Source of the DNA: Cyanobium sp. PLM2.Bin73
Lineage (GTDB): Bacteria > Cyanobacteriota > Cyanobacteriia > PCC-6307 > Cyanobiaceae
Reading direction: 5' to 3'
NCBI GenBank assembly: GCA_007694915.1
Contig: REEV01000079.1
Span: 1 to 50,088, forward strand
DNA length: 50,088 nucleotides
The notes below the pieces were generated by a model. It made no database searches and was not told the DNA's origin. It saw only the letters and a list, made by a program, of their open reading frames with translations. A program made the position numbers and the translations under genes. This document shows positions 30,180-38,390 of the stretch, one piece after another (within the stretch, counting starts at the first letter, position 1; every line of letters begins with the position of its first letter).

Positions 30180-31546
30180 TGCCGATCCCCCGCCAGCCGA
30201 ACTCCAGCCAGCCGATGTCCAGCGATCCGAACTCCAGCCTGCTGATGTCCCGCCGGCGGTTGCTGCGCCTGCTGGCGCTGGCTGGGGGATCGGCCGGCCT
30301 GGCCGCTTGCGGCCGGCCCGGCGGGCGGGGAGATGGCCGCCGCGAGCTCAACGTCTGGACCCTGGATCTGGCCCCCCGCTTCAACGACTACCTGGGCGGG
30401 GTGATCGCCGGCTGGGAGGGTGCCAACCCCGGTGAGCGGGTGCGCTGGACCGACGTGCCCTGGGGATCGGTGGAGCGCAAGCTGCTGGCCTCGGTGTTCG
30501 CCCGCACCGCCCCCGATCTGGTGAACCTCAACCCCCCCTTCGCCGCCAACCTGGCCAGCAAGGGGGGGCTGCTGGATCTGGGGCCCCTGGTGAGCGCCGA
30601 GGCCGCCGCCAGCTACCTGCCGGCGATCTGGGAGGCGGGTGGCCAGGACGGCGCCCAGTTCGCCATCCCCTGGTATCTCACCGCCCGCATCGGCATGGCC
30701 AACCGTCGGCTGCTGGCGGAGGCCGGCGCCAGCGCCCCGCCCCGGCGCTGGCGGGAGGTGCCGGCCTGGGCCGAGGCGGTGCAGCGGCGCACCGGCCGCT
30801 ACGCCCTGTTCATGACCGTGGTGCCGGATGACTCCGCCGAGCTGCTGGAAACCCTGGTGCAGATGGGCGTGCAGCTGCTCGACGGGCGCCGCCGGGCCGC
30901 CTTCAACAGTCCGGCGGGGCGGGAGGCCTTCAGCTTCTGGAGCGAGCTCTACCGCCAGGGGCTGCTGCCCCGCGAAGTGGTGAGCCAGGGCTTCCGCCGG
31001 GCCATCGAGCTCTATCAGGCGGGAGATCTGGCCCTGGTGGCCACCGGACCCGACTTCCTGCGCAACCTGCAGACCAACGCTCCCGGCATCGCCGCCGACA
31101 CCGCCCCCTTTCCGCCGATCACCGGCGAGGACGGTGCCGCCAACGTGGCCGTGATGAACCTGGTGGTGCCGCGCCAGAGCGCCATGGCCGCCGAGGCCGT
31201 GAGCTTCGCCCTGTTGCTCACCAACGCTGCCAACCAGCTGGCCTTCGCCGAGGAGGCCCGGGTGCTGCCCTCGTCCCGGCAGGCCCTCAGCCAGCTGGAG
31301 GCGTCCCTGGCCCGCCCCGCCGGCGGCGATCCGGCCAGCCAGCTGGTGGAGCAGGCACGGCTGCTCTCGGCCCGCACCCTGCGCGCTGCCCGGGTGCTGG
31401 TGCCGGCCATCCCCGGGATCAAGCGCCTGCAGGCGATCGTGTACACCCAGCTGCAGCGGGCGATGCTCGGCCAGGTGGACAGCGACCAAGCCCTGGCGCA
31501 GGCGGAGCGGGAGTGGAACCGCTACGCCGAGGCCCGCTGGCCTTGA
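30176..31546 (+). CDS. ABC-type sugar-binding lipoprotein
   Basis: The protein is an extracellular solute-binding protein of the carbohydrate type (SBP family 1). MSRRRLLRLLALAGGSAGLAAC at 30245 is a lipoprotein signal with lipobox L-A-A-C and a twin-Arg-like start. The mature domain reads ELNVWTLDLAPRFNDYLGGVIAGWEGANPGERVRWTDVPWGSVERKLLASVFARTAPDLVNLNPPF, typical of maltose/glucosylglycerol binders. Three starts are possible: 30176/30179 (ATGATG overlapping the mreD stop) give a 23-residue leader made partly of a duplicated decapeptide, while 30245 gives an ideal 21-residue signal peptide. No permease or ATPase gene is adjacent. The encoded protein is 456 residues from 30176 or 433 from 30245. 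Confidence 0.85.
   Translation: MMPIPRQPNSSQPMSSDPNSSLLMSRRRLLRLLALAGGSAGLAACGRPGGRGDGRRELNVWTLDLAPRFNDYLGGVIAGWEGANPGERVRWTDVPWGSVERKLLASVFARTAPDLVNLNPPFAANLASKGGLLDLGPLVSAEAAASYLPAIWEAGGQDGAQFAIPWYLTARIGMANRRLLAEAGASAPPRRWREVPAWAEAVQRRTGRYALFMTVVPDDSAELLETLVQMGVQLLDGRRRAAFNSPAGREAFSFWSELYRQGLLPREVVSQGFRRAIELYQAGDLALVATGPDFLRNLQTNAPGIAADTAPFPPITGEDGAANVAVMNLVVPRQSAMAAEAVSFALLLTNAANQLAFAEEARVLPSSRQALSQLEASLARPAGGDPASQLVEQARLLSARTLRAARVLVPAIPGIKRLQAIVYTQLQRAMLGQVDSDQALAQAEREWNRYAEARWP
30197..30250 (+). repeat. In-frame 30-bp tandem duplication at the 5' end of the binding-protein gene
   Basis: CCGAACTCCAGCC-(A/T)-GC-(C/T)-GATGTCC occurs at 30197-30220 and 30227-30250, period 30, with two mismatches. 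It duplicates an ATG, giving two near-identical candidate starts (30215 and 30245 in the same frame) and the peptide repeat PNSS..MS. Confidence 0.8.
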
Positions 31547-31570
31547 CACGCCGAGGCCCGCTGGCCTTGA
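31524..31570 (+). repeat. 23-bp repeat, period 24, over the binding-protein stop
   Basis: The 23 bases ACGCCGAGG...GGCCTTGA ending in the stop TGA (31524-31546) are repeated exactly at 31548-31570, one base apart. Period 24 keeps the frame, so the second copy adds a second in-frame TGA. Confidence 0.9.
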
Positions 31571-31642
31571 AAAACCCTTAAGCCTGTCCGCCTACCACCC
31601 GGACGTGTCGGCGAGAACGGGCAGTCGAGATCCATAGAAAGG

Positions 31643-31648
31643 TAGGGT
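31643..31648 (+). promoter_or_regulatory. Putative -10 element for rpaB
   Basis: TAGGGT, 32 bases before the rpaB ATG at 31680. It fits the recurrent TAG(G/A)NT series. No HLR1-type direct repeat (the RpaB box) was recognised here. Confidence 0.4.
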
Positions 31649-31679
31649 TGCGAAACTTCATACCGTTGGTGCCTTGCCC

Positions 31680-32459
31680 ATGCCCTCGGCGGACAGGCCC
31701 ACCCCATCGGGTGACCCCAAGGCCACCGTGCTCGTGGTGGACGATGAAGCAGCCGTGCGTCGGGTGCTGCTGATGCGTCTGCAGCTGGCCGGCTACCGGG
31801 TGGTGTGCGCCGAGGACGGCGAGGAGGCCATCACCCTGTTTCACCAGGAGCAGCCCGATGTGGTGGTGCTCGACGTGATGATGCCCAAGCTCGACGGCTT
31901 CGCGGTGTGCCGCCGCCTGCGGGCCGAGTCCTGCGTGCCGATCATCTTCCTCTCGGCCCTCGATGCCATCGCCGAGCGCGTGTCGGGTCTGGATCTGGGG
32001 GCTGACGACTACCTGCCCAAGCCCTTCAGCCCCAAGGAACTGGAGGCCCGCATCGCCACCATCCTGCGCCGGGTGGGGCGGGGCTCGGCCTCCAGTGAGC
32101 CGCGGGAGGTGCCCAGCGGCAATGGCGTGCTGCGGGTGGGCGATCTGGTGGTGGACACCAACCGCCGCCAGGTGACCCGCAACGGCGATCGCATCGCCCT
32201 CACCTACACCGAGTTCAGCCTGCTGGAGCTGCTGTTCCGCGAGCCCGGCCGGGTGGTGCCCCGGGCCGAGATCCTCGAGCAGCTCTGGGGCTATCCGCCC
32301 CGTCGCGCCGCCGACCTGCGCGTGGTGGATGTCTACGTGGCCCGGCTGCGGGGCAAGCTCGAGCCCGATCCCCGCAACCCCGAGCTGATCCTCACCGTGC
32401 GCGGCACCGGCTATGCCTCCCAGCGCTTCGGCGAGGGCGCCATGGTGGCCGCCGGCTGA
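31680..32459 (+). CDS. rpaB: OmpR-family response regulator RpaB
   Basis: The 259-residue protein has a receiver domain (ATVLVVDDEAAVRRVLLMRLQLAGYRVV) with phospho-acceptor Asp at about residue 65 in VVVLDVMMPKLDGF and the Lys in DDYLPKPFSPKEL. The winged-helix domain follows (about 150-250: LTYTEFSLLELLFREPGRVVPRAEILEQLWGYPPRRAADLRVVDVYVARLRGKLE). The sequence matches RpaB (ycf27), the essential partner of the histidine kinase NblS/DspA, which controls high-light and photosystem genes. The ATG at 31680 is used; a TTG at 31674 adds two residues. The mreBCD-binding protein-rpaB-lysS order resembles other picocyanobacteria as I recall. Confidence 0.92.
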   Translation: MPSADRPTPSGDPKATVLVVDDEAAVRRVLLMRLQLAGYRVVCAEDGEEAITLFHQEQPDVVVLDVMMPKLDGFAVCRRLRAESCVPIIFLSALDAIAERVSGLDLGADDYLPKPFSPKELEARIATILRRVGRGSASSEPREVPSGNGVLRVGDLVVDTNRRQVTRNGDRIALTYTEFSLLELLFREPGRVVPRAEILEQLWGYPPRRAADLRVVDVYVARLRGKLEPDPRNPELILTVRGTGYASQRFGEGAMVAAG

Positions 32460-32517
32460 AGCCCTCCCCGCACTCCCGTCCTGCAGGATGGCTGCCTGCT
32501 GAACTGTCCCCGCCCCC

Positions 32518-34026
32518 GTGTCGGAGCTGCGCGAAACCCGACTGCAGAAGGCCGCGGCCCTGGCGGAGCTGGGCCAGGGCCCCTATGGCCTGCGCTTCGA
32601 GCCCAGCCACCCCACCGCCGAGCTGCAGGCCGCCCACGCCGACCTGGCCAACGGCCAGGAGCGCGACGTGGCCGTGGCGGTGGCCGGCCGGGTGATGACC
32701 CGGCGGGTGATGGGCAAGCTGGCCTTCTTCACCCTGGTGGACGAGAGCGGGCCGATCCAGCTGTTTCTGGAGAAGGCCACCCTTGAGGCCGCCAACCCGG
32801 ACGCGCCGGCGCCCGGCGCCTTCGCCCAGATCACCGGCCTGGTGGATGCCGGTGATCTGATCGGCGTGCGCGGCAGCCTGCGGCGCACCGATCGCGGCGA
32901 GCTGTCGGTGAAGGTGACCGGCTGGCAGATGCTCACCAAGGCGCTCCAGCCCCTGCCCGACAAGTGGCACGGCCTGGCCGATGTGGAGAAGCGCTACCGC
33001 CAGCGCTACCTCGATCTGATCGTCTCGCCCCACACCCGCGACACCTTCCGCCGTCGCGCCCTGCTGGTGAGTGCCATGCGCCGCTGGCTCGATGAGCGCG
33101 GCTTCCTGGAGATCGAGACGCCGGTGCTGCAGACGGTGAGCGGTGGCGCCGATGCCCGTCCCTTCGAAACCCACCACAACACCCTCGACCTGCCCCTCAC
33201 CCTGCGCATCGCCACCGAGCTGCACCTCAAGCGGTTGGTGGTGGGCGGCTTCGAGCGCGTCTACGAGCTGGGCCGCATCTTCCGCAACGAGGGGGTGAGC
33301 ACCCGCCACAACCCCGAGTTCACCTCGGTGGAGATCTACCAGGCCTACGCGGACTACACCGACATGATGGTGCTCACCGAGGGGCTGATCGCCGCGGTGT
33401 GCGAGCAGGTGTGCGGCGGCACCCGGATCAGCTACCAGGGCGCCGAGATCGATCTCACCCCACCCTGGCGCCGGGCCACCATGCACGAGCTGGTGGAGCA
33501 GGCCACCGGCCTGGATTTCACCGCCTTCGCCAGCCGCGAGGACGCTGCGGCCGCCATGGAGGCCCAGGGGCTGGAGGTGCCGGCCCTGGCCGATTCCGTG
33601 GGCCGGCTGCTGGTGGAGGCCTTCGAGCAGCGGGTGGAGGACACCCTGGTGCAGCCCACCTTCGTGCTCGATTACCCGGTGGAGAACTCGCCCCTGGCCC
33701 GCGCCCACCGCAGCAAGCCGGGCCTGGTGGAGCGCTTCGAGCTGTTCATCGTGGGCCGCGAAACCGCCAATGCCTTCAGCGAGCTGATCGATCCGGTGGA
33801 TCAGCGCCAGCGCCTCGAGGCCCAGCAGCAGCGCCGGGCCGCCGGCGACCTGGAGGCCCAGGGGGTGGATGAGGACTTCCTGCACGCCCTGGAGGTGGGC
33901 ATGCCGCCCACCGGCGGCCTGGGCATCGGCATCGACCGGCTGGCGATGCTGCTCACCGACAGCGCCTCGATCCGCGATGTGATCGCCTTCCCGCTGCTGC
34001 GGCCCGAGCCCTCACCGGGGGACTGA
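32518..34026 (+). CDS. lysS: Lysyl-tRNA synthetase, class II
   Basis: The 502-residue enzyme charges tRNA-Lys. An N-terminal OB anticodon-binding domain (about 55-155, [28 protein letters not shown]) is followed by class II motif 1 ([39 protein letters not shown]), motif 2 ([31 protein letters not shown]) and motif 3 ([30 protein letters not shown]). It starts with GTG at 32518 (M-S-E-L-R-E-T-R). The protein ends in a polar EPSPGD tail, and the following 60 bases are purine-rich with repeated GAGGG blocks. Confidence 0.96.
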   Translation: MSELRETRLQKAAALAELGQGPYGLRFEPSHPTAELQAAHADLANGQERDVAVAVAGRVMTRRVMGKLAFFTLVDESGPIQLFLEKATLEAANPDAPAPGAFAQITGLVDAGDLIGVRGSLRRTDRGELSVKVTGWQMLTKALQPLPDKWHGLADVEKRYRQRYLDLIVSPHTRDTFRRRALLVSAMRRWLDERGFLEIETPVLQTVSGGADARPFETHHNTLDLPLTLRIATELHLKRLVVGGFERVYELGRIFRNEGVSTRHNPEFTSVEIYQAYADYTDMMVLTEGLIAAVCEQVCGGTRISYQGAEIDLTPPWRRATMHELVEQATGLDFTAFASREDAAAAMEAQGLEVPALADSVGRLLVEAFEQRVEDTLVQPTFVLDYPVENSPLARAHRSKPGLVERFELFIVGRETANAFSELIDPVDQRQRLEAQQQRRAAGDLEAQGVDEDFLHALEVGMPPTGGLGIGIDRLAMLLTDSASIRDVIAFPLLRPEPSPGD

Positions 34027-34062
34027 GAGGGGGCCCGAGAGGGTGCCGAGGGGGCGCAATGG

Positions 34063-34068
34063 GATAAT
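34063..34068 (+). promoter_or_regulatory. Putative -10 element
   Basis: GATAAT, 40 bases before the ATG of the 87-residue gene that follows, and the most A+T-rich spot in the gap after lysS. No clear -35. Confidence 0.35.
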
Positions 34069-34107
34069 GACCCCGGTAGCCAATCTCCCCCGAGGGGCAA
34101 CGATTCG

Positions 34108-34371
34108 ATGAGTGGCGAGCGCGTTGGTTTTCGCTTCCAACATGCGGATGCGGTCGTGAAGCGCAACCCCCAGGGCCGCTCACGCCGTGGCTGGGTGATG
34201 GAGCCCGTGGAGCAGACCACGAGTCGGGGCACGAAGATGCCCGCCTACCGCATCCGCTGGAGGGACAGTGAACGTCCGGAGATCGTGCTGCAGCACATGC
34301 TGATCGCCGATCCCGATCCCACCCCGCCGCCGGAGGGGGTCAGCCTGGTGCCTCCGGCTCCGAAGTCCTGA
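34108..34371 (+). CDS. Small conserved-type protein of unknown function
   Basis: The 87-residue soluble protein reads like a compact beta-rich fold: GERVGFRFQHADAVVKRNPQGRSRRGWVMEPVEQTTSRGTKMPAYRIRWRDSERPEIVLQHMLI, then a Pro-rich tail. The pattern G-x-V-x-x-x-x-x-R-G...Y-x-x-R-W-x-D....E-x-V-x-x-H-x-L is like small tudor/SH3-like strand repeats in other cyanobacterial proteins of unknown role, but I cannot name it. It has its own likely promoter and converges with the DUF218 gene, overlapping its 3' end by 32 bases. Confidence 0.7.
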   Translation: MSGERVGFRFQHADAVVKRNPQGRSRRGWVMEPVEQTTSRGTKMPAYRIRWRDSERPEIVLQHMLIADPDPTPPPEGVSLVPPAPKS

Positions 34372-35197
34372 GCGCCGGCGTGGGCTCCCCCACCCGGTAG
34401 GCGAGGCCGCCACCAAGCCGGTAGGCGAGGCTCCCCATGTGCTCCTTCAGCGCCACGGTGCTGAGCTCCAGGGCACCGGCACTGGGCAGCAGATCCATCG
34501 CCAGGCTGGCCGCGGTGGGAGCGCCGAACTGGTCCCGCGCCGGCAGCTGAAAGTCGCAGGCCACCGGAATCACCTCCAGGCCGCTGCCGCGCTCGAAGCT
34601 CTCCAGTGAGCGGGGCAGGTGGTAGGCGCTGGTCACCAGCAGGATGCGCCGCCAGCCCAGCTGCTGGCCCAGTGCCCCGATGTCCCGGGCTTCCTCGGCG
34701 GTGGTGCGCGAGCCGGGGTTGAGCAGGATGCGCTCGGGTGGCACGCCCAGCTCTTCGGCCAGATCCCGGGCCCAGATGGCCTCCGGTTCGGCTGGATCGC
34801 CGCTGGTGAAGCTCACCCTGGCACCGCTGGTCACCAGCAGCGGTGCCCGCTGCTGGCGCAGCAGCCGCACCCCGGTGAGCAGCCGGTCGCCGCCCTCGGC
34901 CACCTCCACCCCGGCCCGTGGCGGCAGGGGCGGCCGCAGGCCGCCGCCCAGCACCACCACCGCGTCGGCCTGGGGAAGCGGCTCCGGCACCAGGGCCACG
35001 GCCCGCTCCTCCAGGCCCCAGATCAGCTGCCGGCTGGTGAGCGGCATGGCGAACAGCCAGATCAATCCCAGCCCGCCGGCCCCCAGCCAGGGCCCCCAGC
35101 GCCGGCGGCGGCCCAGCCATCCCACCACCCCCAGGCTCAGCCCCAGCCCCAGGGGGTAGAGCAGCAGTGGCAGCAGCTTGGAGAGCAGGAAACCCAT
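34340..35197 (-). CDS. YdcF/ElyC-like DUF218 membrane protein
   Basis: The 285-residue protein has two or three N-terminal membrane segments (LLSKLLPLLLYPLGLGLSLGVVGWLG; GPWLGAGGLGLIWLFAM) followed by a DUF218 domain: PQADAVVVLGGGLRPP, DRLLTGVRLLRQQRAPLLVTSGA, ARDLAEELGVPPERILLNPGSRTTAEEARDIGAL, ILLVTSAYHLPRSLESFER. This matches the SanA/ElyC/YdcF group, with ElyC linked to envelope and peptidoglycan assembly in E. coli. The catalytic role of the domain is not established. It ends inside the convergent 87-residue gene and starts 14 bases after the next minus-strand gene ends. Confidence 0.88.
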   Translation of the reverse strand: MGFLLSKLLPLLLYPLGLGLSLGVVGWLGRRRRWGPWLGAGGLGLIWLFAMPLTSRQLIWGLEERAVALVPEPLPQADAVVVLGGGLRPPLPPRAGVEVAEGGDRLLTGVRLLRQQRAPLLVTSGARVSFTSGDPAEPEAIWARDLAEELGVPPERILLNPGSRTTAEEARDIGALGQQLGWRRILLVTSAYHLPRSLESFERGSGLEVIPVACDFQLPARDQFGAPTAASLAMDLLPSAGALELSTVALKEHMGSLAYRLGGGLAYRVGEPTPALRTSEPEAPG

Positions 35198-35211
35198 GGC
35201 AGGGCGGGGCC

Positions 35212-35721
35212 TCAGCCCTGGTTGCGGCGCAGCCGCTCCAGCTCCTGTTGGGTTTCAAAGTCCGCCCAGGCCTGATCCAGGTTCACCTTGGCCTTGGCCT
35301 CTCCCGCCCTGGCCTCGCCCGCCGCGCTGGTCTCGTGCTCAGCCGGAGCCCTGAGTTCGGCCTCCAGCTTGCGGAAGGCCACCCCCAGTTCCCCCAGGGC
35401 CTGCCAGCGGTCGCGCCCCCGGGCCCGCAGTTCGGCCACGTGCAGCTCGGCCCGCGCCGCCAGCTCGCCGGCACCGGCGGCGTGGGCCCGCTCCACCCGC
35501 CGCTCCCACTCGCCGATCTCGCCGGCCAGGTGCAGCAGTTCGGCGCGCGTCTGCTCGGCGCTGGTCTGCAGGTCGACGCGGCGGCGGCGCAGGCGCTGCT
35601 GGCGCTCCAGGCGCTCCTGCTGGCGCAGCAGCTGCTCCTGCTCCGGGTTGGCGCTCAGGAACGACTCCAGCTGCTCTTCGAGCTGCGCCTCCAGGCGGCT
35701 GAACCAGTCGCTGGCGCTCAT
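35212..35721 (-). CDS. TIGR04376-like coiled-coil protein
   Basis: The 169-residue protein is almost entirely helical with long charged coiled coils: WFSRLEAQLEEQLESFLSANPEQEQLLRQQERLERQQRLRRRRVDLQTSAEQTRAELLHLAGEIGEWERRVERAHAAGAGELAARAELHVAELRARGRDRW. The start (F-x-x-L-E-x-x-L-E-E-x-L-E-x-F-L-x-x-N-P) matches what I recall of the cyanobacterial TIGR04376 family of unknown function. It overlaps the next upstream gene by four bases (ATGA) and probably forms an operon with it, and possibly with egtD/egtB. No enzyme motif. Confidence 0.75.
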   Translation of the reverse strand: MSASDWFSRLEAQLEEQLESFLSANPEQEQLLRQQERLERQQRLRRRRVDLQTSAEQTRAELLHLAGEIGEWERRVERAHAAGAGELAARAELHVAELRARGRDRWQALGELGVAFRKLEAELRAPAEHETSAAGEARAGEAKAKVNLDQAWADFETQQELERLRRNQG

Positions 35722-35981
35722 GGCTGGGTGGGGGGTTCGGCGGCTTGGCTGGGGACCTGGCCTGGAGCGCGGGTGATCAGGGGCGCCTCGATTTCCTCCT
35801 GCAGGGGGGTGATCGCCGCCTCGCGGGAGCGCAGCAGCAGCTGGGTGAGGCGGGCGACGCCGCCCTCGCCCAGGTTCTGGCTGGCGAGCGTTTCGAAGCT
35901 GGCGGCGTAGAGCTGCTCGAGCTGGGCGATCAGGCCCTCGCGCAGCTGGCGCACGGCCTGGCGCTGGTCTTCCCTCGACAT
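35718..35981 (-). CDS. Small helical protein of unknown function
   Basis: The 87-residue protein is helical and acidic (EDQRQAVRQLREGLIAQLEQLYAASFETLASQNLGEGGVARLTQLLLRSREAAITPLQEEIEAP), without a signal peptide or known motif. It lies between the coiled-coil gene (4-base overlap) and egtD (18-base gap) on the same strand. Conservation of this pair in cyanobacteria is plausible but not checked. Confidence 0.65.
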   Translation of the reverse strand: MSREDQRQAVRQLREGLIAQLEQLYAASFETLASQNLGEGGVARLTQLLLRSREAAITPLQEEIEAPLITRAPGQVPSQAAEPPTQP

Positions 35982-35999
35982 GGCGGCTGGGGGCGGGGC

Positions 36000-36998
36000 T
36001 CAGGTTGAGTCTGCCTGGGCGGCACCGGTCTGGCCCAGCAGATGGAGGGACAGATCCCCGGCCGCGTCGCTCCAGCGGCCCAGCGGCCGCCAGCGGGCCT
36101 CGGCGGCCAGCGTCAGAAAGGCCTCCGGGCTGTACTTGACGCTGTATTCGCTGATCAGCTCTTCACCGGCGGCGAAGGTCCAGCGGCCACCGGCGAGCCG
36201 CACGGTCTGCTGCCGCTGGCTCACCAGCGCCATGGCGATGCGGCTGTGCTCGGGCTGCCAGCGGGCCCGGTAGCGGAAGCCGTGGGGATCGAAGTCGCCG
36301 TCCAGATCCCGGTTCAGGCGGTTCAGCAGGTTGAGGGCGAAGGCCGCCGAGGCGCCGGCGGCATCGTCGTAGGCGGCCTCCAGCCGCTGCACCGCCTTGG
36401 GCTGGTCGATGCCGATCAGCAGCAGCCCGCCGGGCCCGAGCAGGCGCCGGAACTGGCTCAGCAGGGCGCGGGCCTCGGCCGGATCGAAGTTGCCGATCGA
36501 GCTGCCGGGGTAGAAGCCCAGCCGGCGCCGGCCGGCCAGCTCCGGCAGGGCCGGCAGCTCGGCGAGGGCGTTGTAGTCGCAGCACACCCCCAGCACGCTG
36601 GTGGCGGGGTGGGCGGCCTGGATGGAGGCGCAGGTGGTCTCCAGGGCGCTGCGGCTGATGTCCAGGGCCAGGTAGGCCGGCGGCTTCAGGGCCTCCAGCA
36701 GCGGCCCGGCCTTGCGGTCGTTGCCGGCGCCGAATTCGAGCATCACGGGGGCCGGTGGCCCGAGGACCGCGGCGATCGACGCCGCCGAGGTCTCCAGCAG
36801 CGCCACCTCGGTGCGGGTGAGGCTGTATTCCGGCTGCTCGCAGATCGCCTCGAACAGCCGCGAACCCTCGGCGTCGTAGAGCAGCCAGGCGGGCAGCTGC
36901 CGCGGCCGGCGCTCCATGCCCGCCCGCACCAGGGCGCTGATGTCGGCCGGGGCCGGATGCAGGTCGATCAGCCGCGGGCGTTGGCTGGTGAGGTTCAT
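36000..36998 (-). CDS. egtD: L-histidine N-alpha-methyltransferase
   Basis: The 332-residue SAM-dependent enzyme trimethylates histidine to hercynine, the first step of ergothioneine synthesis. The family pattern is clear: RQLPAWLLYDAEGSRLFEAICEQPEYSLTRTEVALLE (residues 35-71), SAM motif VMLEFGAGNDRKAGPLLEAL, LDISRSAL, LGFYPGSSIGNFDPAEARALL, and the C-terminal ELISEYSVKYSPEAFLTLAAEARW with the histidine-binding Y-S-x-K-Y. Its ATG overlaps the egtB stop by four bases, so the two steps of the pathway are cotranslated. Confidence 0.95.
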   Translation of the reverse strand: MNLTSQRPRLIDLHPAPADISALVRAGMERRPRQLPAWLLYDAEGSRLFEAICEQPEYSLTRTEVALLETSAASIAAVLGPPAPVMLEFGAGNDRKAGPLLEALKPPAYLALDISRSALETTCASIQAAHPATSVLGVCCDYNALAELPALPELAGRRRLGFYPGSSIGNFDPAEARALLSQFRRLLGPGGLLLIGIDQPKAVQRLEAAYDDAAGASAAFALNLLNRLNRDLDGDFDPHGFRYRARWQPEHSRIAMALVSQRQQTVRLAGGRWTFAAGEELISEYSVKYSPEAFLTLAAEARWRPLGRWSDAAGDLSLHLLGQTGAAQADST

Positions 36999-38323
36999 GG
37001 CGCCGGCTCCGGGTCGCTGAGGGGGGGCTGACCGTCGCGGGCCAGGCGCAGGCCGGCCGCCATCCAGCGGCAGGCGGGGGGGAAGAAGTTGCGGTAGGTG
37101 GCGCGCTCGTGGCCCGCGGGGGTGAGGAAGCCGCTGCCGCGCAGCACGAACTGGGAGGTCATGAACTTGCCGTTGTATTCGCCCACGGCGCCGGCGGCCG
37201 GGGCGAAGCCGGGGTAGGGGCGGTAGGGGCTGGCGGTCCACTGCCAGAGCAGCCCGTGGGCCTGGGGCAGGCCCCCCGCCGGCGCCTGGGCGGCGGCCGC
37301 CAGCTCCCACTCGGCCTCGCTGGGCAGCCGGTCACCGGCCCAGCGGGCGTAGGCGTCGGCCTCGAACCAGCTCAGGTGGCGCACCGGCGCGTCGGCCCGC
37401 CGGGGCTTCAGCCCGGCCAGGGTGAATTCGGCCTCCCCACGCCAGTAGCGCGGCGCCCTCCAGCCCCGCTGCTGGCACACGGCCCAGCCCTCACTCATCC
37501 ACAGCTCCGGCCGCCGGTAGCCGCCGTCGGCGATGAAGGCGGCGAACGCGGCGTTGCTCACCAGGGCCGGCGCCAGGCAGAAGGGCTCCAGCCAGACCCG
37601 GTGGCGGGGCGCCTCGTTGTCGAAGTGGAAACCGCCCCCATCGGCAACGCCGCCCCCGCCATGGCCGATCTCCAGCAGTCCGCCGGGCCAGCTCAGCCAG
37701 CTGTGGCCCGCCCCGGCGCCCGCCCCATCGGCTGTGGCCGCCAGGCGCCGCTCCCAGAGGGCTTCGGGGCCATCGGGGCCGCTGTTGTAGGCGGGGGCCA
37801 GGGGGTTGCGGCTGAAGCCGTCCAGCAGGTCCATCAGCAGCAGTTCCTGGTGCTGCTGCTCGTGCTGCCGTCCCAGCTCCAGCAGCCCCCACACGGCTGC
37901 GGCGCGGCTGGGCTCGAGCCGCTCCAGCAGGGCCGGCAGCTGCTCCAGGGCGGCATCCAGCCGCTGCCGCCAGGCCAGCACGGCGGCGATCGGCGGCCGG
38001 CTGAGCAGGCCGCGCTGGGGCCGCGGATGGCGATCGCCCACGGCGTCGTAGTAGCTGTTGAACAGGAACCCCCAGGCTTCGGGGGCGCCCTCGTAGGCCA
38101 GGGGCAGGCCCTCCCGCTGCAGCGGCCTGAGCACGAATTGCTCGAAGAACCAGGTGGTGTGTCCCAGGTGCCACTTCGGCGGGCTGGCGTCGGCCATCCC
38201 TTGCAGGCAGAGGTCCTCCGGTTCCAGTGGCGCGATCAGGGCCAGGCTGCGGGCGCGCACGGCCAAAAGGTCGGCGAGCAGGGTGCTGGCCAGATCGGTC
38301 CCCTGCAGCAGGCCGCTGGTCAT
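36995..38323 (-). CDS. egtB: Ergothioneine sulfoxide synthase EgtB
   Basis: The 442-residue non-haem iron enzyme joins hercynine to a thiol donor and oxidises it. The N-terminal DinB-like domain carries the three iron His: WHLGHTTWFFEQFVL and ELGRQHEQQHQELLLMDL (H-x3-H-x-E-like). The C-terminal formylglycine-generating-enzyme-like domain spans about 215-435 (FHFDNEAPRHRVWLEPFCLAPALVSNAAFAAFIADGGYRRPELWMSEGW; HLSWFEADAYARWAGDRLPSEAEWELAA; RGSGFLTPAGHERATYRNFFPPACRWMAAGLRLAR). Whether the donor is cysteine or gamma-glutamylcysteine cannot be told, but no egtA or egtC is nearby and cysK is the divergent neighbour. Confidence 0.95.
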   Translation of the reverse strand: MTSGLLQGTDLASTLLADLLAVRARSLALIAPLEPEDLCLQGMADASPPKWHLGHTTWFFEQFVLRPLQREGLPLAYEGAPEAWGFLFNSYYDAVGDRHPRPQRGLLSRPPIAAVLAWRQRLDAALEQLPALLERLEPSRAAAVWGLLELGRQHEQQHQELLLMDLLDGFSRNPLAPAYNSGPDGPEALWERRLAATADGAGAGAGHSWLSWPGGLLEIGHGGGGVADGGGFHFDNEAPRHRVWLEPFCLAPALVSNAAFAAFIADGGYRRPELWMSEGWAVCQQRGWRAPRYWRGEAEFTLAGLKPRRADAPVRHLSWFEADAYARWAGDRLPSEAEWELAAAAQAPAGGLPQAHGLLWQWTASPYRPYPGFAPAAGAVGEYNGKFMTSQFVLRGSGFLTPAGHERATYRNFFPPACRWMAAGLRLARDGQPPLSDPEPAP

Positions 38324-38390
38324 CGCTTCGCCGGGCTCAGGCCCGACCTTAGGGAGCTTGCTTACGATCCGCCCATGCGGCGGAGGCTTG

